Assembly: GCA_003693705.1 (NCBI GenBank)
Contig: RBZT01000656.1
Span: forward strand, 1 to 64,000
Direction: 5' to 3'
Source of the DNA: Polymyxa betae
Taxonomy: Eukaryota; Endomyxa; Phytomyxea; Plasmodiophorida; Plasmodiophoridae
DNA: 64,000 nt
Shown here: piece after piece, positions 45,955 to 56,843 of the stretch
Layout: each line of letters starts with the position of its first letter
How positions within the stretch are numbered: the first letter of the stretch is position 1
Made by a program: the position numbers and the translations under genes
Notes under the pieces: generated by a model
The model's input: only the letters and a program-made list of their open reading frames with translations
Databases searched by the model: none
What the model was told of the DNA's origin: nothing

Positions 45955-48900
45955 CTATAATCTAGATAATAAATAATCAGCTGGGCGATTTGGAGCAAAC
46001 GGCTGCCGATCAATGGTATGGCTGAGCAATGACTCTGGCAGTGCCTTAGCCCTGTCTGCTTTCCGAACTGAAGGCCTGATTCGTTCTGTAGTTGGTGGAA
46101 CAGGTAATTTCAGCACTACGTCCTCTTCGTCATCTTTCTCAGCAGCCGATGCATTGTTGCTGGAGACCTGGAATTTCGCTTTTGTCTCTAAAGGCCGATT
46201 CAGAATTGCCATAATACCATCATCCTGCTTCTGTGTAGCTGTTTGTATTGCAGACGGCTTCGAAGATGGGTCGAAACGCGGCTTGATTGGGGTGTCTGGA
46301 AGCATAAGAGCTGGCGTTGAGTTTGTTGCAGCTGGTGCAGCGACGGGTTTCTTCTGCACCAGAAACTTTTCTCGTTTGTCTGTAGGCAGCTTTCGTATAA
46401 TATCTTCGATTATATCATTTGGTTGTGTCGCTTCATTCTTATTGTCGAGAGGACGAATCTCGTTTAGAACTGATTTGGATCGATCCCATTTCGATATGGC
46501 TGCAACAGAGACAGGGCGAGGTGATGGCGTCGGGGCAGACGGGCTCGGTTTTGCAGCTGGCCGCTTGAATGAAGAATATGGATCGTTGACCAGTCTGCGA
46601 AGATCGGCAAATTTGTCATCGGTTGCGAGTGTCTCAGTGGTCAGATTTATTGATGGCGGCCTTCGTGGGGATCGCTGTTTGGGCTCCGTTGCTTCCTGCC
46701 TGTCGTCAGGTAGCTCAGCTGAGGGTCGAGATTTTGGCGAGTCAGGAAGTGTAGAATCTCGTAACAAACGTAACGTTTCTCGTGATAGATCCCAGCATTC
46801 GTTGTCGTCATCCCAGACGGCGACCTGGACAACTTTCTCGACGGTTCTCGATGTCGTTAGCTGGGAGAGAATTAGTTTGTATAAATCCAAATCTCGGTTC
46901 GCTTGTCGCAATGATTCCAATGTCCTAAAACACATTGAGTGAAGACCAACAATGGATTATCGTTTACTCTTCACGTTCATATTCGTATTCTGCTTGCAAA
47001 TCTTTGATTTCGGTCAAACTATTGTTGTATTTCGCCTGCAATGTCTGCAACTTTTGTCTTGTTGCTTGCACTTCTTCTTGCAGTGTTCCGAAGTGCTCTT
47101 TCAGCATCAACTGAGGCAGAAAGTGAGCTCTATGTGATCGACTGCAGGAACTGTAACCAACCCGATCATCTTCGGCTTTCTTATGCTGAATAAGAAGCTC
47201 ATCACGATGACGCTGCTCTTGAAGCAAGCGCTCCTGTGCCTCCATCATCTGCCGTTCATGTTCCAGTTTCTGGTCCATGGATTGATTTCCGCCAGCGATA
47301 ACCTGCGACTCAAGCAACGACAGCATTTGTTGTAATCTGGCCTTCTCTGCATCGCTGGCAATCTTCTCTTGCTCCAAGTCGATCTAAATCGTCCATTAAT
47401 ATAATGAGAGGTAACATAACCCCCTAGAAATGAGTCCATTCTGATGATTAGGGCATTGGGATAATGGGGTGCCCCCATGATCGCCCCTACTGTTGTATAA
47501 CGGGAGACTATGACCCTCAGGGGCCGCAGTCAACACGGAATCCATTACCTGTCGTTGTTGGGTCTCTTGAACTTGGGCTTCTTTCGCGTCCAGAATCGCT
47601 CTGAACTCATCTAAGGTCATGGTGTGTTCAGCTTCGATCGTGTATCGCATGTCTTGCAGCTCGGAATCCAAGGCGGCGCTACGAACGGCATTTTGGTCCA
47701 TGGCCATTTCGAGCTCTTGCTGAGCGGTATCCAGGGCTTCGGCTTCATTGGGGGTCGCTTCACTGAAACATCGTGAGATTGTAGGAGCCTCGCATGAAAA
47801 TCACTACCGATGTGCTGCGAGGTTGTTTCGATCTGCTTGTACAAGATCCCATTCTTCTTGTAGGCGACGCTGCAACTCCAAAGTTCTCCCTCGTTCCTCT
47901 TCGAGCAACCGACTTTTCTCCTCGTGTTGAGCCATGATTTCCTGTTTTAATTGCAAAATCTCCCCAGCCTCTAGCTTGTATATCTCGGATACTTTTTCAT
48001 TCGATTCTTCGGGTGATTTGACAATCTGAGCAGCTGAGCCACTTGCCTGCTGCTCTAGCATAACACGCAAGCGGTTGATTTCCTCTTGATATTGCCGAAG
48101 CATGGCGTCCTTCGGATCTTCATTGATAACTGCAGAAACTCAAACCGTATTCAGGAAAACAAGTTTCTTTATCGTTACCTGGCTTATTCTTGATGTTCTT
48201 AGCTCGATTAGCATAACGCAAAGTAGTGAGTGTTTCATCGTAAGCATCTTCGCTGGGCGATATTGCAGCGAGCATTACTGTTCGGGTATTACCACCTAAA
48301 GAGTCTTGTAAGAGTCGGGTCAGCTTGCTGTCTCTGATGCCGATATCAGATTACGTGCTGTGCAGGCGTACACGAATTGCAAACCTGTATGGAACATGTT
48401 TGACCTTATTTGAACTTGTTAAAGCAGATATAACATTTCCTAAAGCCGACAATGATAGGTTGATTTTAGTCGCTTCTTTGAGGCGAAGTCCTTCAGCAGC
48501 CGTCTTGGCCTGACGTTCACTTCCGGCCAGATCTACCAGATTCAATTTGCCTGCTCGTATATGATCTTCACCGGTAACAGGATGCGTTTCCGTTGTTTCT
48601 ATAGTAATTGTAAAGATGGAATGCGATCGAGACGAATCAGCATTCATCTTTGTGAAACCAACAGAGCGATTTCTGTTTCCTTTCTTTTGTAAAGCGTCCA
48701 TCTCCTCAACCGTTGTGACAACAGTTTTGGTTAAACCTTGTACAAAGACTCCCTTCTCGGGACTTTCTTTTACTTCAAGTCGTTGCTTTGGATCATCTCC
48801 AATCAGATCCCGAACTTCTTCGTTATAGATTTCGATGTATGAAGCAAACACTAGAAACCGGCGGGATCTGTCGTTCGCAATGGTGGCAAATATGTGAGAG

Positions 48901-49347
48901 AAACACGAGGGTATTATCCCTCTCATTTCAGGTGGCGACGGCAAGCCCTCCATTGTAAAGGTTTTCCCACAACCCGTTTGACCGTATGCGAATATCGTTC
49001 CGTTATATCCTGTTAAAACTATCAATGGGAAGATGCAACGTATTTGCAAGATTACCTTCAAGAATCGAGTTCACCATTGGATAGCCAACATCCATATAGA
49101 CTAATCCATCTCATAAGCAGCATGTCAAGTTGTTACAGATGCGCCCACCTTCATTTTGTGTAGAATCAGAGTCATAGACAGCATCGAAGGTGAAAGCTTT
49201 GTCCGCTGTTGGATCACCAGCTGTTTTGAGGACCTCAATCTGACGAAGATCTTTGTGTATTTGGACACATTTGCCATATCCTGCGGTTTTCTCTCGTGAA
49301 TTGAACGGCCGACATCGGATTACAACTCTAACGGTTTCGTCGCTCAT
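45955..49347 (-). CDS. Kinesin-2 heavy chain (KIF3/KIF17/OSM-3-like), second gene
   Basis: Start ATG 49347 ([20 protein letters not shown]). About seven introns. The motor domain shows [20 protein letters not shown] (P-loop), [13 protein letters not shown] (switch I), [13 protein letters not shown] (switch II) and [15 protein letters not shown]. After further exons the kinesin-2 neck appears ([16 protein letters not shown]), then a long coiled coil with [20 protein letters not shown] and [21 protein letters not shown] tail segment reads [15 protein letters not shown] ~280-residue Pro/Ser/Lys-rich C-terminus ends in [12 protein letters not shown]. All nucleotide motifs are intact. With the gene at 11006 this supplies two kinesin-2 subunits, as needed for a heterotrimeric IFT motor or for separate homodimers. 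Confidence 0.94.
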
Positions 49348-49642
49348 TCGACTACCCTCATTTGAAAGACAACAGGCGCGTGCCAGCCGTTTCCGCCACG
49401 ATTCTGTTTAATCAAGGCAAAAAATACAACTGTGCATAAGCTGATATAAGTCATATGACGTGAACGATCTGCATCCAAATGGCAAGATTGAAGATCGTTA
49501 TACGACCTTTTATAGAAAAGATGTGACAAGTGCACTTTAGCGATCTCCAATAATATTCTGTGTAGATTAAAAACAATTTCGGTGCCAGCAACAATGCAGA
49601 AGTCAAGCAACACATGGATTTGGGTTTTGACAAATCGTACAG

Positions 49643-50485
49643 TTAGAAAGATGCATCGGCTTCGTCATAATCAGTAGAACTCTGATCATCATCACGACGA
49701 TATGATAAGAACACTGGGCTTTCATTGTCAGGTTGGTCAGCGTTGAACAACTCCAGATTCGCTTCCGTAAAAATTCCTGATTCTTCTGGCAGTGCATTAC
49801 TATCTGGCAGTGCATTACTGATGCAGGTTTGCTGAGTCGGCCTTAACAACAGAATGCTTTCGAGCTCCTCCAGCGAGTCAAAAATCTGAGCAGTTTTGAG
49901 CTGTAGATTTCCCATAAAACCAGCGGCTTCTTGGTCATATTCTTCAAGATGCCTTCTTAGATTTCCAACATCAATTAAACGATGAAGGGGCTCAGCAGTA
50001 CCTGAGTACTGGTATGGTGGTGCTAACTGGTATGGTGGTGCTACAGGAGGACATCTACGTGCTACACAGTATTTCAGTGCATTCTCGTTGTGCAACTGGT
50101 AAAGTGCAAACCAGGCGTCGTATAAATCTGCAGATTGCGATGCGAATTTCAGTAAACTCAGGTAACAAGACCAATCGTTCCATGATAACGGAATGCGATG
50201 TCGAGGCTTTGCTGGTTGCTCCATAAAAATTGAATAAAGAGCGAATATAAGCCAGGATAATAACACTCGTTTCTCATAGGGATTCAAATTCAGCAATAGA
50301 TCCAAACAATGGCAGAAAATCCGCTCAAGAAACTGGTCAAGCGGTTCCTGATCAAGGCGAATCTCGAACAGCAGCGGCAGGTTGGTCTTACGCCAAGCTG
50401 AACGAAATGTCTCAAACGAGGAATCCTGGGCCGTGTCGGCCTGGGCCATGAACGAATCGATCATCTGCAGGACGACCTCGTCCAT
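49643..50485 (-). CDS. SNAPc subunit SNAPC1/SNAP43-like
   Basis: Single exon of 280 codons from ATG 50485. It reads MDEVVLQMIDSFMAQADTAQ, SSFETFRSAWRKTNLPLLFE, RIFCHCLDLLLNLNPYEKRV, LLSWLIFALYSIFMEQPAKP, RIPLSWNDWSCYLSLLKFA, DLYDAWFALYQLHNENALKY. The order F-x-x-F-W, then R(V/I)xx...YxxFxxQ-x-K-x-x-I-x-L-x-x-W, then DAxxxxxxL matches the SNAP43 domain of the snRNA-activating complex that recruits RNA polymerase II/III to snRNA promoters. The acidic C-terminus (YRRDDDQSSTDYDEADASF) is unassigned. Assignment rests on pattern only. Nearly intronless, unlike its neighbours. A 217-bp divergent region separates it from TRAPPC5. Confidence 0.72.
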   Translation of the reverse strand: MDEVVLQMIDSFMAQADTAQDSSFETFRSAWRKTNLPLLFEIRLDQEPLDQFLERIFCHCLDLLLNLNPYEKRVLLSWLIFALYSIFMEQPAKPRHRIPLSWNDWSCYLSLLKFASQSADLYDAWFALYQLHNENALKYCVARRCPPVAPPYQLAPPYQYSGTAEPLHRLIDVGNLRRHLEEYDQEAAGFMGNLQLKTAQIFDSLEELESILLLRPTQQTCISNALPDSNALPEESGIFTEANLELFNADQPDNESPVFLSYRRDDDQSSTDYDEADASF

Positions 50486-50702
50486 TGTGGCAGAGACGCC
50501 ACAATAGTCATTGTGCTATATAACTGCGTCGCCCATTCTCTACCATCAAGCAAGTACTCTGTATTATTGAGGTTGGGGTCTTGGGGATCACCCCAATCCA
50601 TCAATCTCGACATTGCAACAACATTGAACGCAGCCCTCTCATTTGACACCCCCGCGTCTTTAACTGCCATTACGAGACGTCTCTGGCTGTCATTTGATAA
50701 CG

Positions 50703-51439
50703 ATGACGACGCCGTCGGGCAATGGCGTGCTGACTCTGTCGTCGTTGTCGCTGCTGTTCTCAGAAATGGTGCAATACGGTTTGGCGCGAGTCTCAGGCAC
50801 TGGTGAGCTGGAGGCTCGCCTATCAGCGATGGTCAAGCGTAATCTGTTAATTGTTTGATCGCTCTGAGAGTTTGTTAGGGCGAAAGGGTCGGGTCCAGAG
50901 CGTTAGATTTGTTCGCCTGCAGAGGAGATCCGGAGCCATCTTCTTCAGGGCCGACTTTAATTCGTCGTACTCGGCCTAAAAACACGAAGCTTTTGAGGAA
51001 GCGTCCGTTAGACCTTGTATCTATTCTCAGTTTTATTCACACGAACATATGGCAGGTTGTGTAATAATCAAGCAGCGCTGCTCCATTATTGACTTGCCTT
51101 AGGGATTGTTCAACCATGTCGCTGATCGATTAGAAAGATCTACAGAACGGTCTGACGAATGTAATTTTTCCTGTGTAGCTCGAAACTTCGCGAAACTAAT
51201 CAGCTGCAGATTATATTTATGATTCGAATGTCATTGTAAACCGGTTTATATCGGTACCAAAAGAGATGGGCGCCATGAACTGTGCAGCTTTTGTTGCCGG
51301 TATCATTAAAGGCGTGTTAGACACAGCTGATTTCCCAGCTTCGGTCGATGCTCATTTTCCTTCTGAAGAGGATCGCAGTACGACCATTTTCGTAATACGA
51401 TTCGCGCCGCATGTGGTCCAGCGTTTCCAAAAGCAATAA
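50703..51439 (+). CDS. TRAPPC5: TRAPP complex subunit 5 (Trs31/Bet3 family)
   Basis: Core subunit of the TRAPP tethering complex, which activates Rab1 at ER/Golgi membranes. ATG 50703 begins MTTPSGNGVLTLSSLSLLFS, EMVQYGLARVSGTGELEARL. A 48-nt intron (about 50836-50879) joins SAM to GERVGSRALDLFACRGD. Then come RPKNTKLLRKRPLDLVSILS, FIHTNIWQ, intron, GLFNHVADRLERSTERSDE, intron, YYIYDSNVIVNRFISVPKEM, GAMNCAAFVAGIIKGVLDTA, DFPASVDAHFP and a stop at 51439. The NCAAFVAGI block is the Bet3-family signature. All four exons join in frame, and length (~200 aa) is standard. Confidence 0.88.
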
Positions 51440-53271
51440 GGCCAAAAAAATGAAAAATTTACAAAATTGATGTAGGTGCTTCGAGCGTTAACGAAATGTT
51501 AGCTGTGCTTCATGTCGATTACGATGTCGCCATTAGTCAGGTGTAAGTTCACCTATCGCTATGTCACCATTTTGTTGGGACTTCGCCTCAGTGTTGCACT
51601 TCACATTGTTTCGATTTTCTGGCATCGCCCTGAATGATTCGCGACAATCGCCTTGGGTTATCATTTCATCATGGTTCAATCAATAGCCACACTTCGTGAT
51701 GATTTGGGAACAATTTATTACCAGACCGCATTCGTTATACAGTTACTGTTGTTATTTGTGACATCAGCGATATTAATTGGATGAAAGTCGCTGAAGTAAC
51801 CACCAGATTAACTCATCTGGTGACTTTGCAGCGAATCTCTGAGATGATGGTCATTGTTGGTGCTTTGCCGAGATCCGCTTTGAGATCCTTATTTTAAAAT
51901 GGCACATGAATTTAATAGAGATCATGACAACGTTAGAAATCTTCGGGATGCGACCTGCAAGCTCTGGCCACACGCTGGGCTATGTTGACCACACCAATTA
52001 ATCATCATCTGTGCCATTTAGGAACATCTCGTTTGCAATGGGTCTGGTGCCTCACCGGTATCGCGGTTTCCGCTTCTCGAACTCTCAAATACTGCTCAAG
52101 CTGAAGCAGCTTCTTTGCATACTTTAATGCCAACGTGTCAATGCGAGTTACGGCATCAGGTGGGATATTCTGAAGATGGGGGACCTTCTGAATTTATTCT
52201 GATCGTCTGCTTGACACCTCGTTCGCATCCGAATAGTACCTAAAATGGAACACACAGCTCGAATTCATATTTGTCGTTGAGCTGATAGCCAGCTTTGGAA
52301 CTCCGAATCGAACGAGAGAGTTCCAATTGGCAAAAATCTGGTCTTAGATGCCGCTTGGCTGTCGGCGAAGATTTTATTGAAGGTTTCAGCAACCCGTTCG
52401 TTATATGTGAACTTTCCAACAACGGTTCTGCAGCGAATTTCACCAAAAACCGTGCGTCAACAGCCTGCTGAAAATACCCAGTTCTTTGCGAGACTTCATT
52501 CCCTGAGGTCTTGGTCAAGCCAAAATCTACAAGGGACGCCTTGTGAGGGAACTGATTGAACGTATCCAGGACGGCATCAGACCAACAAATCCAGGGCGAC
52601 GCAAATGACACCACGACCATAAAGCGAGCTCAATGATGCCTTCATGCTAACGAACGCGCCAACTGTCTGTAACTTCAAATTTTCAGGCCGATTACAACAA
52701 ATCAAAGCCAGCCATAACACTTGAAAGTTTCGTCTTTAGGCGAGAATTTCAAAACTCGATGTCTTGGAATTTCTTCGTATTTGAAGGCGCCTGGACCTAC
52801 GGATGTAATCTTGATAATGGCCTTCTGCTAAAGGTGACACCACGATCATCGGATATCTTCAACAAACTGACGGATTCATTCCAATCCACCTGGAGGCGAA
52901 GCTGGGAGGTGAACTTCCAGCCCGCCACAGCGCGAAAATCGACTGGATTGGATTTGGCTCGTTCGTTGATTGTCATCAAGTATCACCAGGCAGTGCATAG
53001 TGATCGAGATCCTCGTCAGACCATGTTTCGCCCCTTATCAGGAGACAGGACAGCATTGATGCGACGCCCACACATGATTTCGCCGATCAATCGGACGACT
53101 TCTCCATGCCCGACTTTGGTTTGCATAGCACTAGTTCAATACAGGGTCAATCACTATTGAGCTGCTCATTGCGAGTGTCGAATGCTGCATTATGTACGAC
53201 GCCGATCAATGTACCATACAGAATCACCACGTCAAACCCGAACGTTTTATTGTCAATGAAGGACACAGAAT
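51440..53271 (+). other. Region with exon-like fragments, including a C2-domain-like segment; no complete gene
   Basis: Several plus-strand open pieces look coding: YTVTVVICDISDINWMKVAE, then HLVTLQRISEMMVIVGALPR, and after an acceptor CATTTAG (52016-52022) EHLVCNGSGASPVSRFPLLE. Around 52320-52500 a C2-like stretch reads IGKNLVLDAAWLS...GFSNPFVICELSN...FTKNRAS, then a TGA, then KYPVLCETSFPEVLV, the order seen in C2 domains (loop Asp positions, then NPxWxExF). Further right is a Trp-rich open frame (52759-53160). Frames are interrupted too often to join. It is either a heavily spliced gene or a decayed one. A 126-codon ORF on the opposite strand (52240-52620) is probably a shadow. Confidence 0.35.
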
Positions 53272-53781
53272 TCATCGGGTAGGAGTCGGAGCTAATGACC
53301 ACGATGTGGTCACTCTGATGCCAACATCGATGCCAAGGTCAGTTGCTGCTCGATAAACAAAAATGGCAGCCACCACCCAGAGACAGATCGCGACCACCAG
53401 CTGAGCAGTAACAGTCGGGTCATAGTCTTCGATGGCAAGGAAAACGGTAGCACTTATCATGGCGACGAAGCAGAACAAAGCGAGCCTGGAGGCCAGACCT
53501 GCGGAAGAGGCACATTCCTGCTTCCAGAGCTTGCGGGCCAGAAACAGAAACGCTGCTGCAGCAATCGCATTGATTCCGATCAGTGCTTGTTCCCATTTGT
53601 TATAACGTCTCGAGAACGAATTTGACGAATCTATCTCTGACCATTGCTCATCACTCAATAGGGATAACCATATCATACAGGCAAGGCAGATAGCACCATT
53701 AATAAGGATAAACCAGGCTGTAATCTTCAATCCTTTACGGTTGCAGGCCGTAATCTTCAATTCTGTTTGGTCGCAGTCCAT
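53272..53781 (-). CDS. Small four-helix membrane protein, unknown
   Basis: Single exon, 169 codons from ATG 53781. Four hydrophobic segments are visible: WFILINGAICLACMIWLSLL, ALIGINAIAAAAFLFLA, ASRLALFCFVAMISATVFLA and AQLVVAICLWVVAAIFVY. The N-terminus has a short internal duplication (ELKITACNRKGLKITAW). A tetraspan layout is seen in many unrelated families; no signature motif was recognised. It sits between a region of broken exons and the tyrosine-recombinase element. Confidence 0.55.
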   Translation of the reverse strand: MDCDQTELKITACNRKGLKITAWFILINGAICLACMIWLSLLSDEQWSEIDSSNSFSRRYNKWEQALIGINAIAAAAFLFLARKLWKQECASSAGLASRLALFCFVAMISATVFLAIEDYDPTVTAQLVVAICLWVVAAIFVYRAATDLGIDVGIRVTTSWSLAPTPTR

Positions 53782-53944
53782 GATACAGATCTGAATGTCA
53801 TGACGACCCAGGACCCCGATTTGTCACAATGTATCAATCCACGAATTATTCGATTATTATCAATCAACGAATCAATCGCTTCAAACGCTGTTTGTTGTTT
53901 CCATATGCTAACCGTGATCAAACACATAATCTGTTGTTATAGTG

Positions 53945-56311
53945 TGGTGGAACGAGGTGGAAAGAAAAAATGCGTGAAAATTTAGACCTGCACAATCTGC
54001 GCGTAGATTAATCGTTCTTAAAAGTGATCGACATCAATCTGATTATTGGCAGCTGGCGAGAATGAACATGAATCGATAGCGTCTGTCTTACAATGCGAGC
54101 CCTTCCATTTTGAATGTTTTACCTGTGGTCCCCAACGTCGCAAAAATTCATCATGTGAAGCACCACAATGGTTTTGAAAACAAAACATGATCGGCTGAAC
54201 TGATCGAATCCAAAACTGGCGGCATTTGTCTGTGAGTAAACTAGAAAGCGAGCACTCGCTATCACCATCAGAACGAATGCGGATGATTTTACCGTATGCC
54301 GATTCGATCAGTTTCAACTTTTCTTTTCCGTTGGTACATTTCCCGATCAGTTCTCTTTCCTGAACGTCGAACTCTCCTTCACGGCGCATTCTCTTCTCCG
54401 GGCGATCCTGCTTATCATAGTGTTAAATAAATTATGATATAAATATAGTTCACCTTATTCTTACTGTCACGACTTCTGGTTGATGCTCTGGAATTGCCGG
54501 GGCCGGGGCACTCTCTGTTGTGTCGTTTTCTACAATGTCCGAACCATGCGCGGCTGAAATAGCTCGCTCAACCACACATTGCAGTTTTTGACGCAAATCT
54601 GGACAAACTATCTGAGAGATCAGACTTGTGAGCTCTGCAGCGATCGTCCCTGAAAACACGTGACGTAAAATTGCATTTTCCAATGCAGCGGCATTATTTG
54701 TTTGACTTTGTGTGCTAACATTCTTACGAGTCATATCTCTCACAAAATCAGAAGCCAGCCTTTCAATCGGCTTATCACCAGATCCCGAGTTGATGTTTAG
54801 CGAAACAGCTAGTTGTAGGTGCTCAACGAATATTGGTCGCCAAGTTGGTTGCGATATCATTAACTGATTGCTACGAAAATTGAATCAACCATCAACTCTC
54901 ACATAAACATTTTGCAAAAAATTTACCCGTTGTTCTTGGCTATCTCCAGCAGCGTAAGTGAATCCTTGTATCTTAGACTGACGTCATGAGATTTATGTCT
55001 TGCGGACGCCATCAGTTCCAAATCACTGGCTCCACACCAAGATGCTAGTAGGTATGCAGTTTTCGTAATGAATGTGTACCCCAGGGTCCATGGCGGCCAG
55101 TCACTTTAAGAAATAACTTCTTCAAACGAAAATTGAAAGTGGAATATGGGATCGGAATGTCGCGGTTGTTTAAATCAGGAAATAACAACTGACCTTCTTT
55201 AATTCCAGCTAGATGAACATACGCGAGAAGGTGGCGTAGAAGGCACAGTTCAGGAATATCGTCATCTCTCCAAATGCATAATGTGACTGGTTCTTTGTCC
55301 GATTTTCCTTTCATACGAACAGCTACCATAGATGCCACGCCTTCAATGTCAAAAGTAGTCAATTCTCGTATGAATCGGCACTCGCCGATCCCGAATTCGG
55401 CTGCTTCTCCGTCTCGTAGGAAGAGCTTAATGTCAAATAGAATATGCACATATTCTTGCCACCCATCTAATGTATTTTCTGACAATAAATGCTTTCGTAA
55501 TCTCATCAGCTCATCAGGAGACAATGGGGAGTCTCCTTGAGCGCGGTACCCTTCACGATCTGCTCGCCCCTGTTTTACACAGTCCACAACCTGTAAAGAC
55601 AGGCAGACATTACCTTGCGTGAAGAGACGAGGCTTTCCAAGATGATGAAGGCAACCTATCTTCTCATCACGTCGGAAAGAATCCCAACAGTTACTGCATG
55701 GTTCTTCATACGCTCCGGTGTGATTGCGCTGCTGGTGAAGGCATGCAATTGCGGAGCAGAACTGGGTTAAAATAATAGGAGCTTTCCAGGAGCAGCTTGC
55801 TAGGATCTCACAGTTAGTAAAACAATTTAAAAGGCGGTTAGATCGTGATGTTATGGGCTCTCCTGCAGGTTCTGTTTTCCATTTGATGAATGAGCAAATG
55901 GAATCCGCACTAATTGAAGGGCAGAATCCTTCTGGTGCATCCTCGGATAGCATGATTAACGATTGCCAATCACCTATAATAATTAAAAAATCTTGAAGCG
56001 ATTTGAAATGACACGAATATTGGGCTTTGCTCAGATCTTTCAAAACGCGACTGCCAGTCAACGAGCGCCGCCCTCCATGCACCAATTGCATGATTTGCAG
56101 CAATTTTTCGACTTCTTCTTGGGCTGTCTCCTGCATGGCCTCGGTAATCACAAGTCTGGTAGCGCGACCTCGCTTGAGACGCATTGATTCCATTTTGAAC
56201 GGCATGTCAATTTCGCGCCTACGAGACACAGACGCGGGCGCAGCCTCCTGCGTGGCATCCCCACGCACTCTCGGGATTGCGGTGATGGAACTGGTGGAAC
56301 GTGGTGGAAAG
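53945..56311 (-). mobile_element. Candidate Crypton-like tyrosine-recombinase element
   Basis: A tyrosine-recombinase gene fills a 2.37-kb interval bounded by 20-bp direct repeats, TGGTGGAACGAGGTGGAAAG (53945-53964) and TGGTGGAACGTGGTGGAAAG (56292-56311), with one mismatch. There are no terminal inverted repeats, reverse transcriptase or RNase H. Direct-repeat boundaries around a lone tyrosine recombinase are what site-specific integration of a Crypton-type element would leave. The right boundary lies in further GGTGGAA repeats (56281-56322), suggesting the target is a GTGGAA-rich site. Confidence 0.6.
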
Positions 56312-56328
56312 GTGGTGGAACCTATCAT
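54018..56328 (-). CDS. Tyrosine recombinase/integrase (Crypton-like), frameshifted
   Basis: The main frame runs from 56328 (or the internal MPFKMESMRLKRGRATRLVI) to 55045. The catalytic half shows a likely first Arg (CRFIRELTTFDIEGV), a Lys-bearing hairpin (MKGKSDKEP), FPDLNN, and box II HSLRK. The frame then breaks in an A-run at about 55056; in the +1 frame it resumes as TAYLLASWCGASDLELMASA, RHKSHDVSLRYKD, supplying the second conserved H and the nucleophilic Tyr. After an intron (54857-54930 region) come LASDFVRDMTRKNVSTQSQT, PDLRQKLQCVVERAISAAHG and, past another intron, a Cys/His-rich C-terminus (CFQNHCGASHDEF, KWKGSHC) that may bind zinc. A CxxC...H cluster also lies at EEPCSNCWD. The R-K-H-R-H-Y set is present but needs the frameshift resolved. 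Confidence 0.75.
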
Positions 56329-56843
56329 TTTTGCCGTATACTTTTCGCGTTGACGAGATTGTTATCAAATACTTCATCAACAGCAAGCTCGCTATGTTTT
56401 TTCACATCAGATTTCCATACGACGTTCCTGGAATTCTAGATATTGACCTTGTTCTACAGGCCTTGGTGGGCTCCATTCGTAACGAAATCTCAAACTCCTG
56501 TACCAGAAATATAAATACAGAAATTCAGATGACAATGGAGTCGTATAATGGTATTGTTTCGTGCACTTAATTCATATCGTGAAACAGCCCTTTGCGGCTG
56601 GAAGTTTGAAACAGCGAGCCATCGCTCGGTCGTCATTTGTATAGACTACGAACAGAAATAGCAAAACAATCGTCACGACGTGAAATCAGCGATAAGTTGA
56701 ACTGTCCAAAAGCACGATCAATACAGTGAAGGAATGATGGGGCGGCAGGGGCGCCCCAATCCTTATTGATCGCTCAGCGATTGAATGGTTCAATCGGGGC
56801 CTGAGAGGCTTCCAGCATCTACATCGATGTCCGCGTCTGAATG
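56329..56843. other. Intergenic, no gene seen
   Basis: 515 bp between the recombinase element and the stop of the pseudouridine synthase gene. A short plus-strand ORF (56301-56570) starts inside the element's flank and shows no family. No repeat or promoter element was recognised. Confidence 0.4.

Noticed and set aside
46013-46942. 309-codon plus-strand ORF
   Set aside because: It is antisense to the last exon of the minus-strand kinesin-2, whose frame continues the kinesin tail; the plus ORF has Ser-rich shadow composition.
53945-56311. DIRS or Ngaro retrotransposon instead of a Crypton
   Set aside because: No reverse transcriptase or RNase H frame lies near the recombinase, and the interval has room for one gene only.
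56340-56640. Stem-loop-like words (CAGCCCTTTGCGGCTGG) as a possible structured RNA
   Set aside because: Only one short hairpin, with no conserved companion structure or terminator context.
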